Source of the DNA: Catenuloplanes niger
Lineage (GTDB): Bacteria > Actinomycetota > Actinomycetes > Mycobacteriales > Micromonosporaceae
Direction: 5' to 3'
Length of the DNA: 64,000 nucleotides
NCBI RefSeq assembly: GCF_031458255.1
Contig: NZ_JAVDYC010000001.1
Coordinates: 4,597,001 to 4,661,000, forward strand
Shown: one piece after another, positions 44,206-53,782 of the stretch
How positions within the stretch are numbered: position 1 is the first letter of the stretch
Layout of the letters: every line of letters begins with the position of its first letter
Notes under the pieces: model-generated
Database searches by the model: none
What the model was told of the DNA's origin: nothing
Seen by the model: the letters and a program-made list of their open reading frames with translations, nothing else
Made by a program: the position numbers and the translations under genes

Positions 44206-44943
44206 ATGAGAATGACGGTTGGACCCCACCCACCCGCCGTCTACTGGCGGAGACGCGCCGTTGTCCTCGGCGCGCTACTCGTCGTCGTCATGGTGATCGT
44301 CTACTCGTGCACCAGAGGCGGCGGCACCGACACGCCGACCGGTCAGGGAACGGGTACGCCGTCGCCGAACGCCGACGCCACCCCCACGACCACGGTCAGC
44401 CCGCCGGTGCTGACGCCGCGCACCGACCCGCCCGGCCAGAACCAGTCGTTCAACCCGGCACCGGAGGGCGGCTCGGCCGGGCTGCCCCAGCCCGAGGACT
44501 CGCTCTTCCCGACCGCGGGCGCGGACGGGATCGTGGTCGGCGGCAACGGCGGCTGTGCGCAGGGCGCGATCACGATATCGGCGGCGACCGACCGGGCCAG
44601 CGCGGCACGCGGCGCGGGACTCCGGTTCGAGCTGCGGATCAAGAACTCGTCGGGCCAGGCCTGCACGCTCGATGTGGGCTCACGCGAGCAGGAGATGTAC
44701 CTGAAGCGGGGCGCGGAGACGATCTGGTCGTCGGACACCTGCGCCGAACCGGGCGTGTCGGACATGCGGACGTTCGCGCCGGGCGAGGAGACCACGATCG
44801 GCACCGCGGGCTGGAACGGCAAGTCGTCCGCGAAGTGCGACGGCGGCTCCGCGGCCGGCGACGCCCCCACCGCCGGCACCTACCAGCTCTTCGGCCGGCT
44901 CTCCCAGCAGACCACGAACCCCATAACGATCACGTTGAACTGA
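44206..44943 (+). CDS. membrane-anchored extracytoplasmic protein, unknown function
   Basis: 245 residues. One N-terminal TM helix (~18-36), a Thr/Pro/Gly-rich linker to ~100, then a beta-rich domain of ~120 residues with three visible Cys (GGCAQGAIT, ACTLDVGSREQEMYL, SSDTCAEPG) and the phrase LRFELRIKNSSGQACTLDVG, resembling DUF4232/immunoglobulin-like exported domains. No firm family. Convergent with disA. Confidence 0.78.
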   Translation: MRMTVGPHPPAVYWRRRAVVLGALLVVVMVIVYSCTRGGGTDTPTGQGTGTPSPNADATPTTTVSPPVLTPRTDPPGQNQSFNPAPEGGSAGLPQPEDSLFPTAGADGIVVGGNGGCAQGAITISAATDRASAARGAGLRFELRIKNSSGQACTLDVGSREQEMYLKRGAETIWSSDTCAEPGVSDMRTFAPGEETTIGTAGWNGKSSAKCDGGSAAGDAPTAGTYQLFGRLSQQTTNPITITLN

Positions 44944-44960
44944 TCGCCGGACTCATGATC

Positions 44961-44999
44961 GAGGCGTCCCTCACGCCGGACCGGCATGCGGGACGCCTC
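44961..44999. terminator. bidirectional terminator between the anchored protein and disA
   Basis: GAGGCGTCCC (44961-44970) pairs with GGGACGCCTC (44990-44999) around a 19-base loop. It lies between convergent genes and can serve both. Confidence 0.7.
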
Positions 45000-45007
45000 G
45001 AGCGCGG

Positions 45008-46195
45008 TCAGACGTAGCGTTCGAGGATGCTGGCCTCGGCCAGGCGGGAGAGACCCTCGCGGACGCTGCGGGCGCGGGCGTCGCCGACACCGTCGACGGC
45101 CTGCAGGTCCTCGACCGTGGCCCCGAGCAGGCGCTGCAGGCTGCCGAAGTGGTCGACCAGCCGGTCCACCACGCTGCCGGGCAGACGCGGCACCTTCGCC
45201 AGCAGCCGGTAACCACGCGGGCTGACCGGCGCGTCCAGCGCGTCGGAGGCCGGTGGGTAACCGATCGACTTCGCGACCGCGACCAGGTCGATCAGCTCGG
45301 TGGCGGACAGCAGGTCCAGCTCGACCAGGGCCTCGTCCAGCGTGCGGGCCTTCCGGCCGGTCGGCAGGTAGTCGCGGATGACCAGCGTGCGGTCCGCGTC
45401 GACGCCGGCCATCAGCTCGTCCAGCTGCAACGCGAGCAGCCGGCCGTCCGTGCCCAGCTCGACCACGTAACCCGCGATCTCGTCCGCGATCCGGCGGACC
45501 ATCTCCAGCCGCTGCACCACCGCCACCGCGTCCCGCACGGTGACCAGGTCCTCGATCTCCAGTGCGGAGAGCGTGCCGGAGACCTCGTCCAGCCGCAGCT
45601 TGTACCGCTCCAGCGTGGCGAGCGCCTGGTTGGCCCGGCTGAGGATCGCGGCGGAGTCGTCCAGCACGTGCCGCTGACCGTTCACGTACAGCCCGATGAT
45701 GTGCATCGACTGGCTGACGGAGATGACCGGGTAGCCGGTCTGCTTGGCCACCCGCTCGGCCGTGCGGTGCCGGGTGCCGGACTCCTCGGTGTGGATGTCC
45801 GGGTTCGGCATCAGGTGCACGGCGGCGCGCACGATGCGGGTGCAGTCGCTGGACAGCACGACCGCGCCGTCCATCTTGCACAGCTCGCGCAGCCGGGTCG
45901 AGGAGAACTCCACGTCCAGCGGGAAGCCGCCGGTGCAGAGCGACTCGACGGCCGCGTCGTAGCCGAGCACGATCAGCGCGCCGGTGCGGCCGCGCAGGAT
46001 GCGCTCCAGCCCGTCGCGGAGCGCGGTGCCCGGCGCCATCAGGGCGAGGTTTGCCCGGAGCGGGTCACCGACGGCGCTCGACCCGTTCAGCCCGGGGGAT
46101 CCGTTCGTCACGGCGCGAGCGGGTGAGCCGACCACGCTGGCGCGGCCAGGAAGGCTGGCACCAGCGGGCTTGCTGGCATCTCGGTCGATCGGCAC
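45008..46195 (-). CDS. disA: diadenylate cyclase / DNA integrity scanning protein
   Basis: 395 residues. Makes c-di-AMP from ATP and scans DNA for damage. DGAVVLSSD and [13 protein letters not shown] carry the DGA and RHR catalytic motifs of the DAC domain; a helical spine follows and a C-terminal helix-hairpin-helix ([22 protein letters not shown]) binds DNA. About 40 Gly/Ser/Ala-rich residues precede the family core. GTG 46195 is chosen because TAGACT lies six bases upstream on the minus strand (46202-46207); GTG 46201 would sit against that box. It follows radA on the same strand. Confidence 0.96.
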   Translation of the reverse strand: MPIDRDASKPAGASLPGRASVVGSPARAVTNGSPGLNGSSAVGDPLRANLALMAPGTALRDGLERILRGRTGALIVLGYDAAVESLCTGGFPLDVEFSSTRLRELCKMDGAVVLSSDCTRIVRAAVHLMPNPDIHTEESGTRHRTAERVAKQTGYPVISVSQSMHIIGLYVNGQRHVLDDSAAILSRANQALATLERYKLRLDEVSGTLSALEIEDLVTVRDAVAVVQRLEMVRRIADEIAGYVVELGTDGRLLALQLDELMAGVDADRTLVIRDYLPTGRKARTLDEALVELDLLSATELIDLVAVAKSIGYPPASDALDAPVSPRGYRLLAKVPRLPGSVVDRLVDHFGSLQRLLGATVEDLQAVDGVGDARARSVREGLSRLAEASILERYV

Positions 46196-46201
46196 CCGCA
46201 C

Positions 46202-46207
46202 AGTCTA
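46202..46207 (-). promoter_or_regulatory. -10-like TAGACT before disA
   Basis: On the minus strand TAGACT is followed by six bases and GTG 46195. The same geometry recurs at radA. Confidence 0.45.
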
Positions 46208-46283
46208 CGGACCGTCATCCACGAGCCGCCGTTGCGGTTCGGCCGCAACCCCACACAGTGATTATCTGTCACTCTGAGTAGCC

Positions 46284-47726
46284 TCACTCCGCCGAGAACC
46301 GGGCGGCCCACTGCAAAGCGCTTCGCAGGTCGCCGACCTCCTCTACCCGCATCCCGTCCGGCACAACCCCGGTGGAATCCGGTCCGCAACCGGGCGGCAC
46401 GAGCGCGAACCTGAAGCCGAGCCGGGCCGCCTCGGCGAGCCGCCGGGGCACCGCGCCCACCCGGCGCACCTCACCGGTCAGCCCGACCTCGCCGATCGCG
46501 GCCAGCGTCGGGTGCAGCGCGAGGTTCAGCCCGCCGGACGCGACCGCCAGCGCGACCGCCAGGTCGGCCGCGGGCTCGACCACCCGGATGCCGCCGACCG
46601 TGGCCGCGAAGACCTCCTTGTCGTGCAACGTGAGCCGCTCGACCCGGCGCTGCAGCACGGCCAGCACCATGGCCAGCCGCGCGCTGTCCAGCCCGGAGAC
46701 GGTGCGCCGCGGCGAGCCCGGGACCGTGCCGCCGATCAGCGCCTGCACCTCGGTGACCAGCGCGCGCCGGCCCTCCATGGCGACCGTCACACAGGTGCCC
46801 GGCACCGGCTCGGAGTAGCGCGTGAGGAACAGGCCGGACGGGTCGGAGAGGCTGCTGATGCCGCCCTCGTGCATCTCGAAGCAGCCCACCTCGTCGGCCG
46901 CGCCGAAGCGGTTCTTGATGCCGCGGACCAGGCGCAGCGACGAGTGCTTGTCACCCTCGAAGTGCAGCACCACGTCGACCAGGTGCTCCAGCACGCGCGG
47001 ACCGGCCACGTTGCCGTCCTTGGTCACGTGGCCGACCAGCACGGTCGCGATGCCGCGCTCCTTGGCGATGCTGACCAGCGTGGCGGTGACCGCGCGCACC
47101 TGGGTGACGCCACCGGAGACGCCCTCGGCCGTGCCCGTGGAGATGGTCTGCACGGAGTCGACGATCAGCAGGCCCGGCTTGACCGCGTCCAGGTGGCCGA
47201 TGACCGCGCCGAGGTCGCTCTCGGCCGCGAGGTAGAGCTTGTCGTGCAGCGCGCCCATCCGCTCCGCGCGCAACCGCACCTGACTGACCGACTCCTCACC
47301 GCTGACCACCAGCGACGACGTCTCGCCGGCCTCGGCCCAGCGCTGCGCCACGTCGAGCAGCAGCGTCGACTTGCCCACGCCCGGCTCACCGGCCAGCAGC
47401 ACGACCGCGCCGGGCACCATGCCGCCGCCGAGCACCCGGTCGAGCTCGGGCACGTGCGTCGGGCGGGCCTTGGCCGGTGCGGCGCTGATCTGCGAGATCG
47501 GCCGGGCCGGCTCCGCCGGCATGCGCGAGCTGACCACCTTGCCGGAGACGACCGGGCCGGGCGCCGCCTCGATCACCGAGCCCCACTCGCCGCACTCCGG
47601 ACAGCGGCCCAGCCACTTGGGCGGCTGGTGCCCGCAGGCGTCGCACTGGTAGCTCGGACGCGGCTCCTTGGAACCGCCGGAGCGGGGGCGGGTCGATGAG
47701 GCACCGCGGGGCACAGGTCGGGTCAC
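46284..47726 (-). CDS. radA: DNA repair protein RadA
   Basis: 480 residues. RecA-like branch-migration factor. An N-terminal C4 zinc finger (CDACGHQPPKWLGRCPECG), Walker A GEPGVGKSTLLL, Walker B GLLIVDSVQT, the RadA motif VKNRFG-type KNRFGAADEVGCFEM, and a C-terminal Lon-like domain. GTG 47726 is preceded at seven bases by TACCGT (minus strand); a TTG at 47756 is less likely. Confidence 0.96.
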   Translation of the reverse strand: MTRPVPRGASSTRPRSGGSKEPRPSYQCDACGHQPPKWLGRCPECGEWGSVIEAAPGPVVSGKVVSSRMPAEPARPISQISAAPAKARPTHVPELDRVLGGGMVPGAVVLLAGEPGVGKSTLLLDVAQRWAEAGETSSLVVSGEESVSQVRLRAERMGALHDKLYLAAESDLGAVIGHLDAVKPGLLIVDSVQTISTGTAEGVSGGVTQVRAVTATLVSIAKERGIATVLVGHVTKDGNVAGPRVLEHLVDVVLHFEGDKHSSLRLVRGIKNRFGAADEVGCFEMHEGGISSLSDPSGLFLTRYSEPVPGTCVTVAMEGRRALVTEVQALIGGTVPGSPRRTVSGLDSARLAMVLAVLQRRVERLTLHDKEVFAATVGGIRVVEPAADLAVALAVASGGLNLALHPTLAAIGEVGLTGEVRRVGAVPRRLAEAARLGFRFALVPPGCGPDSTGVVPDGMRVEEVGDLRSALQWAARFSAE

Positions 47727-47733
47727 GCCCGCA

Positions 47734-47739
47734 ACGGTA
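47734..47739 (-). promoter_or_regulatory. -10-like TACCGT before radA
   Basis: TACCGT on the minus strand lies seven bases before GTG 47726, just downstream of the terminator hairpin of the preceding gene; leaderless-type arrangement. Confidence 0.45.
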
Positions 47740-47754
47740 GCCGCGCCCACCGAC

Positions 47755-47784
47755 AAAAAAGCCCGCCCGGTGTCCCGGGCGGGC
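47755..47784 (-). terminator. rho-independent terminator of the lipoprotein gene
   Basis: On the minus strand GCCCGCCCGG and its complement form a 10-bp stem with a four-base loop, followed by six T. It ends the gene at 47808-48602 and insulates radA. Confidence 0.9.
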
Positions 47785-47807
47785 TCGAAGTCTCGGAAGG
47801 CCGCTGA

Positions 47808-48602
47808 CTAGTGGCCCTCGCCCTCCTCCTCGTGCGGAGTCTCGCGCGGTGCCGGCGTCAGCGGGATGTCCACCGGCGTCGGCACGGTCAGCAGCGGGCT
47901 GGCCGCGCCGCCCTCGGTGGCCTGGAACGTGAGCGTGACCGACATGCCGCTGCGCAGCGCCGCGGCCAGGCCGATCAGCGACAGCCGCTCCGCGCTCTCC
48001 GACGTGAAGATCACCGCACCGTTGCCCGGGATCTCCACGGTGGCGGCACGCCCGGCCGGGGTGGCCGGAGCGGCGGCCGTGGCACTCGGCGACGGCGAGG
48101 ACGCGCCCTCGGAGGTCTCGGGCGACGGCGAACCGGAGGTCTCGGTCTCCTCCTCGCCCGCACCGGCGGACGGCGAACCGGAGGCACCCGCGCTCACCGG
48201 GCCCGACGGGGACGCGGCGGCGGAACCGGACGGGGCCGCGGCGGCCGCACCGCCGAGGATCCGCACGTCCCGCGCCGTGGTCACGGTCGGGCCCGCACCC
48301 TCGGGCGGCGCGCCGATGCCGATCTCGACGGTCATCGGGTTGGCGGTCTGGTTGATCAGCGTCACGTGCACCGGCGCGTTGCCACCGGCGGGGTAGCCCT
48401 CGACACCCTCGTACGCCACGGCGAGCCCACGGACCGCGAGCTTCTGGTCGGCGGAGTCGGCGGAGACGCTCGCGACCGACGGCGCCTTCATCGCGGTCTC
48501 GGCGATCTGCCCGGCACTGCAGCCGGTCACCGCCAGAGCGACCGCCGCGGCTCCCACCGCGAGGCGCAGGGCCCGGCGGCCTACCGTCATCGAGCGCGTC
48601 AC
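47808..48602 (-). CDS. secreted lipoprotein (LpqE-like by position)
   Basis: 264 residues. Signal peptide with lipobox VTGC; mature domain of two parts (VHVTLINQTANPMTVEIG and a C-terminal VTLTFQATEGGAASPLLTVPTPV) separated by a ~70-residue Ser/Pro/Ala/Glu-rich insert. In Mycobacterium the lipoprotein LpqE lies between carD and radA, and this gene has that place before radA. Function unknown. GTG 48602 has GAGGAGG six bases upstream. Confidence 0.8.
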   Translation of the reverse strand: MTRSMTVGRRALRLAVGAAAVALAVTGCSAGQIAETAMKAPSVASVSADSADQKLAVRGLAVAYEGVEGYPAGGNAPVHVTLINQTANPMTVEIGIGAPPEGAGPTVTTARDVRILGGAAAAAPSGSAAASPSGPVSAGASGSPSAGAGEEETETSGSPSPETSEGASSPSPSATAAAPATPAGRAATVEIPGNGAVIFTSESAERLSLIGLAAALRSGMSVTLTFQATEGGAASPLLTVPTPVDIPLTPAPRETPHEEEGEGH

Positions 48603-48699
48603 GTCGGTCCTCCTCGAACTACCAGAACGCGAGCTGGCCGGGCTTCAGCCTAGTTGGCCGTGATCCGGTTCGTGAGCCGACCCGCCAACTGGGCCGCGC

Positions 48700-49533
48700 T
48701 CAGCCCACCGCACCGCCCACGACCAGCAGAATCACGTCGATCAGCGCGACCGCGATGACGGATCGGAACGCGGCGTGCGACCGCTGACCACGCGCGGCGG
48801 CGGCCCGCCCGGCCAGCCATCCGGCGGTCAGCGTCACGGCCGCCGCGACCAGCGCGGCCGTGCCCACCCAGGACGGCGGGCCGGGCGGTCCGAACGCGAG
48901 CGTCACGGTCGCGGCGAGCAGCAGCCCGGCCGCGGCGATCCGGGACGCGGTCGCGCCGAGCCGGTGCGGCAGTCCCCGTACCCCCGTGGTCAGGTCGTCC
49001 TCGAGGTCCGGCAGCACGTTGGCGAAGTGCGCGCCGCCGCCGAGCAGCCCGCCGGCCGCGACCAGCCACAGCGGTGGCGCGGGCGCGCCGGGCAGCGCCA
49101 GCACCGCGAACGCGGGCAGTGCGCCGAACGAGACCACATAGGGCAGCACCGACAGCGGCGTCCGCTTCAGCGGCGCGTTGTAGAGCAGCGCGGAGACCAG
49201 CGCCAGCGTGATGCAGACCGCGGCCGGCGGCGTGGTGAGCAGACCCAGCACCGGTACGGCCGCCGCGGACAACAGCGCCGCGACGCCCACCGTGGTGCGG
49301 CTCACCGTGCCGGCCGCGACCGGCTTGTCCGCCCGGCCGACGGTCCGGTCCCGCGCCGCGTCGAGCCAGTCGTTGCTCCAGCCGACCGCGGCCTGACTGG
49401 CCAGCACGGTCGCGGTGACCAGCGCACCGCGCGCGAACGAGTGGCCGGCGCCGGCGGCCAGCAGCGCGCTGACCGTGGTCACGGCGAGGCCGGGCTCGGG
49501 ATGGGACGCGCGGAACAAACCTCGGAGGGCCAT
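48700..49533 (-). CDS. UbiA family prenyltransferase
   Basis: 277 residues, eight to nine TM helices. The first Asp-rich motif is NDWLDAARDR, the second is DLEDDLTTGVRG, both binding Mg-diphosphate of the prenyl donor. It should attach a prenyl chain to an aromatic acceptor in the membrane. It is divergent from the methyltransferase/type III PKS pair, with 46 bp between starts, suggesting a shared aromatic product. The alternative, a menaquinone-type enzyme, is less likely since no men genes are near. Confidence 0.9.
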   Translation of the reverse strand: MALRGLFRASHPEPGLAVTTVSALLAAGAGHSFARGALVTATVLASQAAVGWSNDWLDAARDRTVGRADKPVAAGTVSRTTVGVAALLSAAAVPVLGLLTTPPAAVCITLALVSALLYNAPLKRTPLSVLPYVVSFGALPAFAVLALPGAPAPPLWLVAAGGLLGGGAHFANVLPDLEDDLTTGVRGLPHRLGATASRIAAAGLLLAATVTLAFGPPGPPSWVGTAALVAAAVTLTAGWLAGRAAAARGQRSHAAFRSVIAVALIDVILLVVGGAVG

Positions 49534-49579
49534 GTGCCGCAGTCTGGCCCTTCCCGCCGACTCGTGCCAGGCTCGACGA

Positions 49580-50299
49580 ATGGTGCCGCCCCGGATCGAG
49601 GCACGTAACGACGTTCGGCAGTACGACGTACTCGCCGCGGAGTGGTGGCGTCCCGGTGGCCTGTTCGAGCTGCTGCACTGGCTGGCCGCCGCGCGGGCCG
49701 CGCTGATCCCACCGGCGACCCGGGCCGGTGCGGTGCTGGTGGACGTGGGCTGCGGCGCCGGACTGCTGGCACCGCACGTGGCCGGGCACGGCTACCGGCA
49801 CGTCGGCGTGGATCTCGGCGCCGCCGCGCTCGCCCAGGCCGCGTCGAGGGGCGTGCTGCCGGTCCGGGCGGACGCGGCCCGGCTGCCGCTGCCGGACGCG
49901 GTCGCGGACGTGGTGGTCGCCGGCGAGCTGCTCGAGCACGTGCCGGACCTGCCGGCCACGGTCGCGGAGCTGTGCCGGGTGCTGCGCCCGGGCGGCCTGC
50001 TGGTGCTGGACACGCTGAACGACACGCCGCTGAGCCGGCTGCTGACGATCACCGTCGCGGAGTTCCTGGTGCCCCGGTCGCGCGGCATCCACGACGCTCG
50101 CTTCTATGTGGACCCCGTCCGGTTGACTGCGCTCTGCGCCACACACGGTGTACGGCTGCGCATTCGGGGTATCCGACCGGGCCTGCCCGCGCTCGCCGGC
50201 TGGCTGCTGGGCCGGCGACCGCCGGAGCGTGCTCGCCGCATGCGTCCGATCAGGTCGACCGCCGTCGCGTACCAGGGAATGGGGCGAAAAGAGTGGTGA
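49580..50299 (+). CDS. SAM-dependent class I methyltransferase
   Basis: 239 residues. UbiG-like: VLVDVGCGAGLLAPHVAGHGYRHVGVDL is the SAM-binding motif and VVAGELLEHVPDLPATVAELCRVLRPGGLLVLDTLN is typical. Probably methylates the polyketide-derived aromatic ring from the overlapping type III PKS gene. CAGGCT lies six bases before the ATG and may be a weak -10. Confidence 0.9.
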   Translation: MVPPRIEARNDVRQYDVLAAEWWRPGGLFELLHWLAAARAALIPPATRAGAVLVDVGCGAGLLAPHVAGHGYRHVGVDLGAAALAQAASRGVLPVRADAARLPLPDAVADVVVAGELLEHVPDLPATVAELCRVLRPGGLLVLDTLNDTPLSRLLTITVAEFLVPRSRGIHDARFYVDPVRLTALCATHGVRLRIRGIRPGLPALAGWLLGRRPPERARRMRPIRSTAVAYQGMGRKEW

Positions 50300-51342
50300 T
50301 CATAGGTGGGATGGGTGTGGCATTACCCCCGTCGGCCGATCAGGACGAGCTGTGGTCCGGCTACTTCGCGGCGCACTACCAGGGGCGGACCGCCGCCGTC
50401 GCGGAACGGATCTTCGCGAACTCCGGCGTGCGTACCCGGCAGGCCGCGGTCAACCCGCTCACCGAGGACGTCTCCGGCTGGTCGACCGAGCAGCGCATGC
50501 GCCGCTACCAGGAGGAGGCGCTGCCGCTCGGCAAGGAGGCGGTGGAACGCGCGCTCACCTCGTCCGGCCTGGACGCGGCGGACGTCGGCCTGTTCGCGGT
50601 CTGTTCCTGCACCGGCTACGCCACCCCGGGCCTGGACATCCTGCTCGCCCGTGACCTCGGCATGTCGCCGCGCACCCAGCGGCTGTTCATCGGGCACATG
50701 GGCTGCTACGCCGCGCTGCCCGGGATCGGCGCCGTCTCCGACTACGTGACCGCGCGGGACCGCCCGGCGCTGTTGCTCTGCGCGGAACTGACCAGCCTGC
50801 ACATCCAGCCGCCCGCGGCCCGGCTGGAGACGCAGCAGGTGGTCTGCCACGCGCTCTTCGGCGACGCCGCGGTGGCCGTCGTGCTGCGGCCCGAGGAGCA
50901 GAACCAGCGGGGGTACGCCGTGCGCGAGGTCGCCGCGGTCACCGACCCGACGACCGCGGACCACATGTCGTGGCAGGTCACCGATCTGGGTTTCCGGATG
51001 GGGCTGTCCAACCGGGTGCCGCAGGTGCTGGCCCGGCACGTCCGCCCGATGGTCGACGACCTGCTGGCCGGGCACGGGCTGACCGTCGCGGACGTGGACG
51101 GCTGGGCGGTGCACCCGGGCGGCCCGCGCATCCTCGACACGGTGCAGCGCCACCTGGAACTGCCGGACTCCGCGATGGCCGCGTCCCGGGACGTGCTGGC
51201 CACCTACGGCAACTGCTCGTCCCCGACCGTGCTGCTGATCCTGGACGCGCTCCGCCGCCGTCCGGAGCCGCCGCGCCGGGTGCTGGCGCTCGCCTTCGGC
51301 CCCGGCCTCACGCTCTACGCCGTGCTGCTCGAGCTCAGCTGA
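50293..51342 (+). CDS. type III polyketide synthase
   Basis: About 349 residues. Chalcone-synthase-like homodimeric enzyme that makes aromatic polyketides from malonyl-CoA. The triad is visible: Cys138 in GHMGCYAALPG, His in GWAVHPGGPRI and Asn in ATYGNCSSPT. GTG 50293 or 50296 overlaps the methyltransferase stop. With the methyltransferase and the UbiA gene it forms a compact locus for a methylated and possibly prenylated resorcinol or pyrone. No flavin oxygenase is present. Its 3' end overlaps the convergent gene by eight bases. Confidence 0.94.
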   Translation: MVIIGGMGVALPPSADQDELWSGYFAAHYQGRTAAVAERIFANSGVRTRQAAVNPLTEDVSGWSTEQRMRRYQEEALPLGKEAVERALTSSGLDAADVGLFAVCSCTGYATPGLDILLARDLGMSPRTQRLFIGHMGCYAALPGIGAVSDYVTARDRPALLLCAELTSLHIQPPAARLETQQVVCHALFGDAAVAVVLRPEEQNQRGYAVREVAAVTDPTTADHMSWQVTDLGFRMGLSNRVPQVLARHVRPMVDDLLAGHGLTVADVDGWAVHPGGPRILDTVQRHLELPDSAMAASRDVLATYGNCSSPTVLLILDALRRRPEPPRRVLALAFGPGLTLYAVLLELS

Positions 51343-52081
51343 GCTGCTCGAGCGTCACGCGGTACTCGTCCGCGCCGGTGGCGGCCGGGATCGTGCGAAG
51401 AATCTCGTTCCGGTCGTCGACCAGCACCACGGCGCCGCCGCCGGTCGGCTCCGGCAGGTCGGTGACCGCGCGCAGCGAGCCGGCCTGGTCGGTCAGGTGC
51501 AGCAGGCCGGGCCGGGGCGTGGCGGGTGCGCCGGAGGCCGGGAGCCGGCTCACCGCCACCACCCGCACGCCGGGCGGCGCGGCCCGCAGCGTCTCCTGCA
51601 GCAGCCGGTCGCAGGCGCAGCCGTCGGTGATCACGAACACGGCCGGCAGCAGTGCCCGCAGCGGCGTGCTGCTGCCGTCCGCCGCGACCAGGTCGAGCGC
51701 GGGCAGCGTGCGCCCCGGACCGGGGGTGTGCCCGGTCGCGGTGCGCTGCGTCACCGGCGTGCGCGCCTGACCGAGCCAGCTCACCAGGAACAGACTGGTC
51801 AGCGTGGTGATGATGGCGATCCCCATGATCACCAGCGGAATTCGGAGTGCTGTCTCACTCGGCGGCCGGACGATCCGGGTCAGGAACGCGCGGCGGGTGA
51901 CGATGGGAGCGGGTGGCTCGGGCCGCTGCCGGTCACGCAGCTCGCGCCGGACGGCCGCGGCCTCGTCGGCGAGCGCGGAGGCGTCGTCCGGAATGACTAT
52001 CGATCGCCACTCGGGAGGGAGTTCCGGCAGGTCACTGTCGTCCGGAGGAGGTACGTCGCCGTTGCCGTCAAGCGTGCCCAT
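51335..52081 (-). CDS. membrane-anchored thioredoxin-like protein (hypothetical)
   Basis: 248 residues. Acidic, Pro-rich cytoplasmic N-terminus, one TM helix at ~85-107 (PLVIMGIAIITTLTSLFLVSWLG), then an extracytoplasmic domain with AVFVITDGCACDRLLQETLR, a strand-helix pattern reminiscent of TlpA/AhpC-type domains but without a classical CxxC (CAC is present). Function unknown. ATG 52081 is chosen; upstream extension to 52273 is not conserved-looking. Confidence 0.75.
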   Translation of the reverse strand: MGTLDGNGDVPPPDDSDLPELPPEWRSIVIPDDASALADEAAAVRRELRDRQRPEPPAPIVTRRAFLTRIVRPPSETALRIPLVIMGIAIITTLTSLFLVSWLGQARTPVTQRTATGHTPGPGRTLPALDLVAADGSSTPLRALLPAVFVITDGCACDRLLQETLRAAPPGVRVVAVSRLPASGAPATPRPGLLHLTDQAGSLRAVTDLPEPTGGGAVVLVDDRNEILRTIPAATGADEYRVTLEQLS

Positions 52082-52548
52082 CTGCGCCCCCTGACCGGCC
52101 CACCGGAAGTGACTCGGGGTCCGGCTTACAGCGTCTCGCACCCGGGCGTTCACCGCCAGTGGGGCACGGGGTGGCCATCGGCGATAGAATGGGGCCGCCG
52201 CATCGTTGAGCCACGACCTTCTGCAAGACCGTGCAAGTTTTTCTGGCCAGGATTTTTCGCCCCAGCCGGGCATCGCGGACCGCCGCCGGCGCTCCGTTTC
52301 GTCCCGGATGAGGCAGCTCGATCCAGACGTGCTGATCTGTCCGACCTTAGCGACTGTCGATCTCGACCGTCACCGCAGGTCGGTGATGTATTGGTTACGC
52401 TGCGTCAGCGAATCATCTGAATGGCGCGCTGTCAAGCCTGAGAAAGACCTTTCACAGGGTGTCTGAGCTGCGCAAATGGTCAGGGTCGGGGTGGGACATC
52501 GGTGTCCGACCGTGTTACGCTAGACACAGCGAAAGGGGTTTCGAACCT
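52082..52548. other. 467-bp region upstream of carD
   Basis: No convincing gene. It is less GC-rich than the surroundings. Two TACGCT -10-like boxes occur at 52396-52401 and 52516-52521. A GATAGAAT-type run near 52184 may be another signal. Confidence 0.45.
52493..52521 (+). promoter_or_regulatory. candidate carD promoter
   Basis: GGGACA (52493-52498), 17 bases, then TACGCT (52516-52521), leaving a ~25-base leader with AAAGGGG before ATG 52549. The -35 is weak. Confidence 0.4.
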
Positions 52549-53034
52549 ATGGTTTTCAGTGTCGGCGAGACCGTTGTTTACCCCCACCACGGGGCCGCAC
52601 TCATCGAGGCTATCGAGACTCGGGTCGTCAAGGGCGAGGAAAAGCTCTACCTCGTCCTGAGGGTCGCTCAGGGTGACCTGACGGTGCGGGTTCCCGCTGA
52701 GAACGCCGAGATCGTCGGTGTACGTGAAGTGGTCGGCGAAGAGGGCCTTGGCAAGGTCTTCGACGTTCTCCGCGCACCGCACACCGAGGAGCCGACCAAC
52801 TGGTCGCGGCGCTACAAGGCAAACCTGGAAAAGCTGGCCTCCGGCAACCCGCTGAAGGTCGCCGAGGTCGTCCGCGACCTGTGGCGTCGTGAGCGGGAGC
52901 GGGGCCTCTCCGCCGGCGAGAAGCGCATGCTGGCGAAGGCTCGGGACATTCTCGTCGGCGAGGTGGCACTCGCGGAGAAGAGCACCAAGGACGAGGCGGA
53001 GACGCTTCTCGACAAGGTCCTCACCGAGGCCTGA
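52549..53034 (+). CDS. carD: CarD family RNA polymerase-binding regulator
   Basis: 161 residues. Binds the RNA polymerase beta subunit and stabilises open complexes, notably at rRNA promoters. The RID domain ([23 protein letters not shown]) and the C-terminal helical domain with the conserved [28 protein letters not shown] (Trp at the DNA fork) are clear. It precedes ispD by 40 bp. Confidence 0.97.
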   Translation: MVFSVGETVVYPHHGAALIEAIETRVVKGEEKLYLVLRVAQGDLTVRVPAENAEIVGVREVVGEEGLGKVFDVLRAPHTEEPTNWSRRYKANLEKLASGNPLKVAEVVRDLWRRERERGLSAGEKRMLAKARDILVGEVALAEKSTKDEAETLLDKVLTEA

Positions 53035-53074
53035 GATCACCAGCACCACCCCTGATAAACGACAGGACCGCGAC

Positions 53075-53782
53075 GTGACCGCGCACCTTGACCCGCGCGG
53101 TGACGTCGCGGTCCTTGTTCCTGCCGCCGGCGCGGGTGTCCGGCTCGGCCCGGGCGGCCCCAAGGCGCTGCGACTGCTCGGCGGTGAACCGCTGCTGGTG
53201 CACGCGGTGCGCCGGGTCGCGGCCGCCCGTGGCGTCCGCCAGATCGTGATCGCGGCACCCCCGGCGGACGTCGCGTTCGTGGCCGAGCTGCTCGCGCCGA
53301 TCGCCGAGGTGACGGTCGTCCCCGGCGGCGCCGACCGGCAGAGTTCCGTGTCGGCCGCGCTCTCCGCCGTACCGGTGGAGGTGGACGTCGTCCTGGTCCA
53401 TGACGCGGCGCGGGCGCTGGCACCGGCCGCGCTGGTCGAGTCCGTGGCCGCGGCCGTGCGTGGCGGCGCCGGCGCGGTGATCCCGGTGCTGCCGGTGGTC
53501 GACACGATCAAGGAAGTCGACGCGACCGAGACCGTGCTCGGCACCGTCGACCGGTCCACGCTCCGCGCGGTGCAGACCCCCCAGGGCTTCCGGCGTGACC
53601 TGCTCGTCGCCGCGCACGCGGCCGCGGTCGCCGCGCACACCGACGACGCCGGCATGGTGGAGAAGCTGGGCGAGCCGGTCGTGTGCGTGCCCGGCTCCGA
53701 CCTCGCCATGAAGATCACCCGCCCGATCGACCTGGTGCTCGCGGAACACCTGCTGACCCATGAGGCAGGATCCACCACGTGA
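53075..53782 (+). CDS. ispD: 2-C-methyl-D-erythritol 4-phosphate cytidylyltransferase
   Basis: 235 residues. MEP-pathway enzyme. [20 protein letters not shown] is the CTP-binding motif, [10 protein letters not shown] the metal-binding Asp segment, and [10 protein letters not shown] is conserved. GTG 53075 is chosen. The stop overlaps ispF by GTGA. Confidence 0.96.
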   Translation: MTAHLDPRGDVAVLVPAAGAGVRLGPGGPKALRLLGGEPLLVHAVRRVAAARGVRQIVIAAPPADVAFVAELLAPIAEVTVVPGGADRQSSVSAALSAVPVEVDVVLVHDAARALAPAALVESVAAAVRGGAGAVIPVLPVVDTIKEVDATETVLGTVDRSTLRAVQTPQGFRRDLLVAAHAAAVAAHTDDAGMVEKLGEPVVCVPGSDLAMKITRPIDLVLAEHLLTHEAGSTT

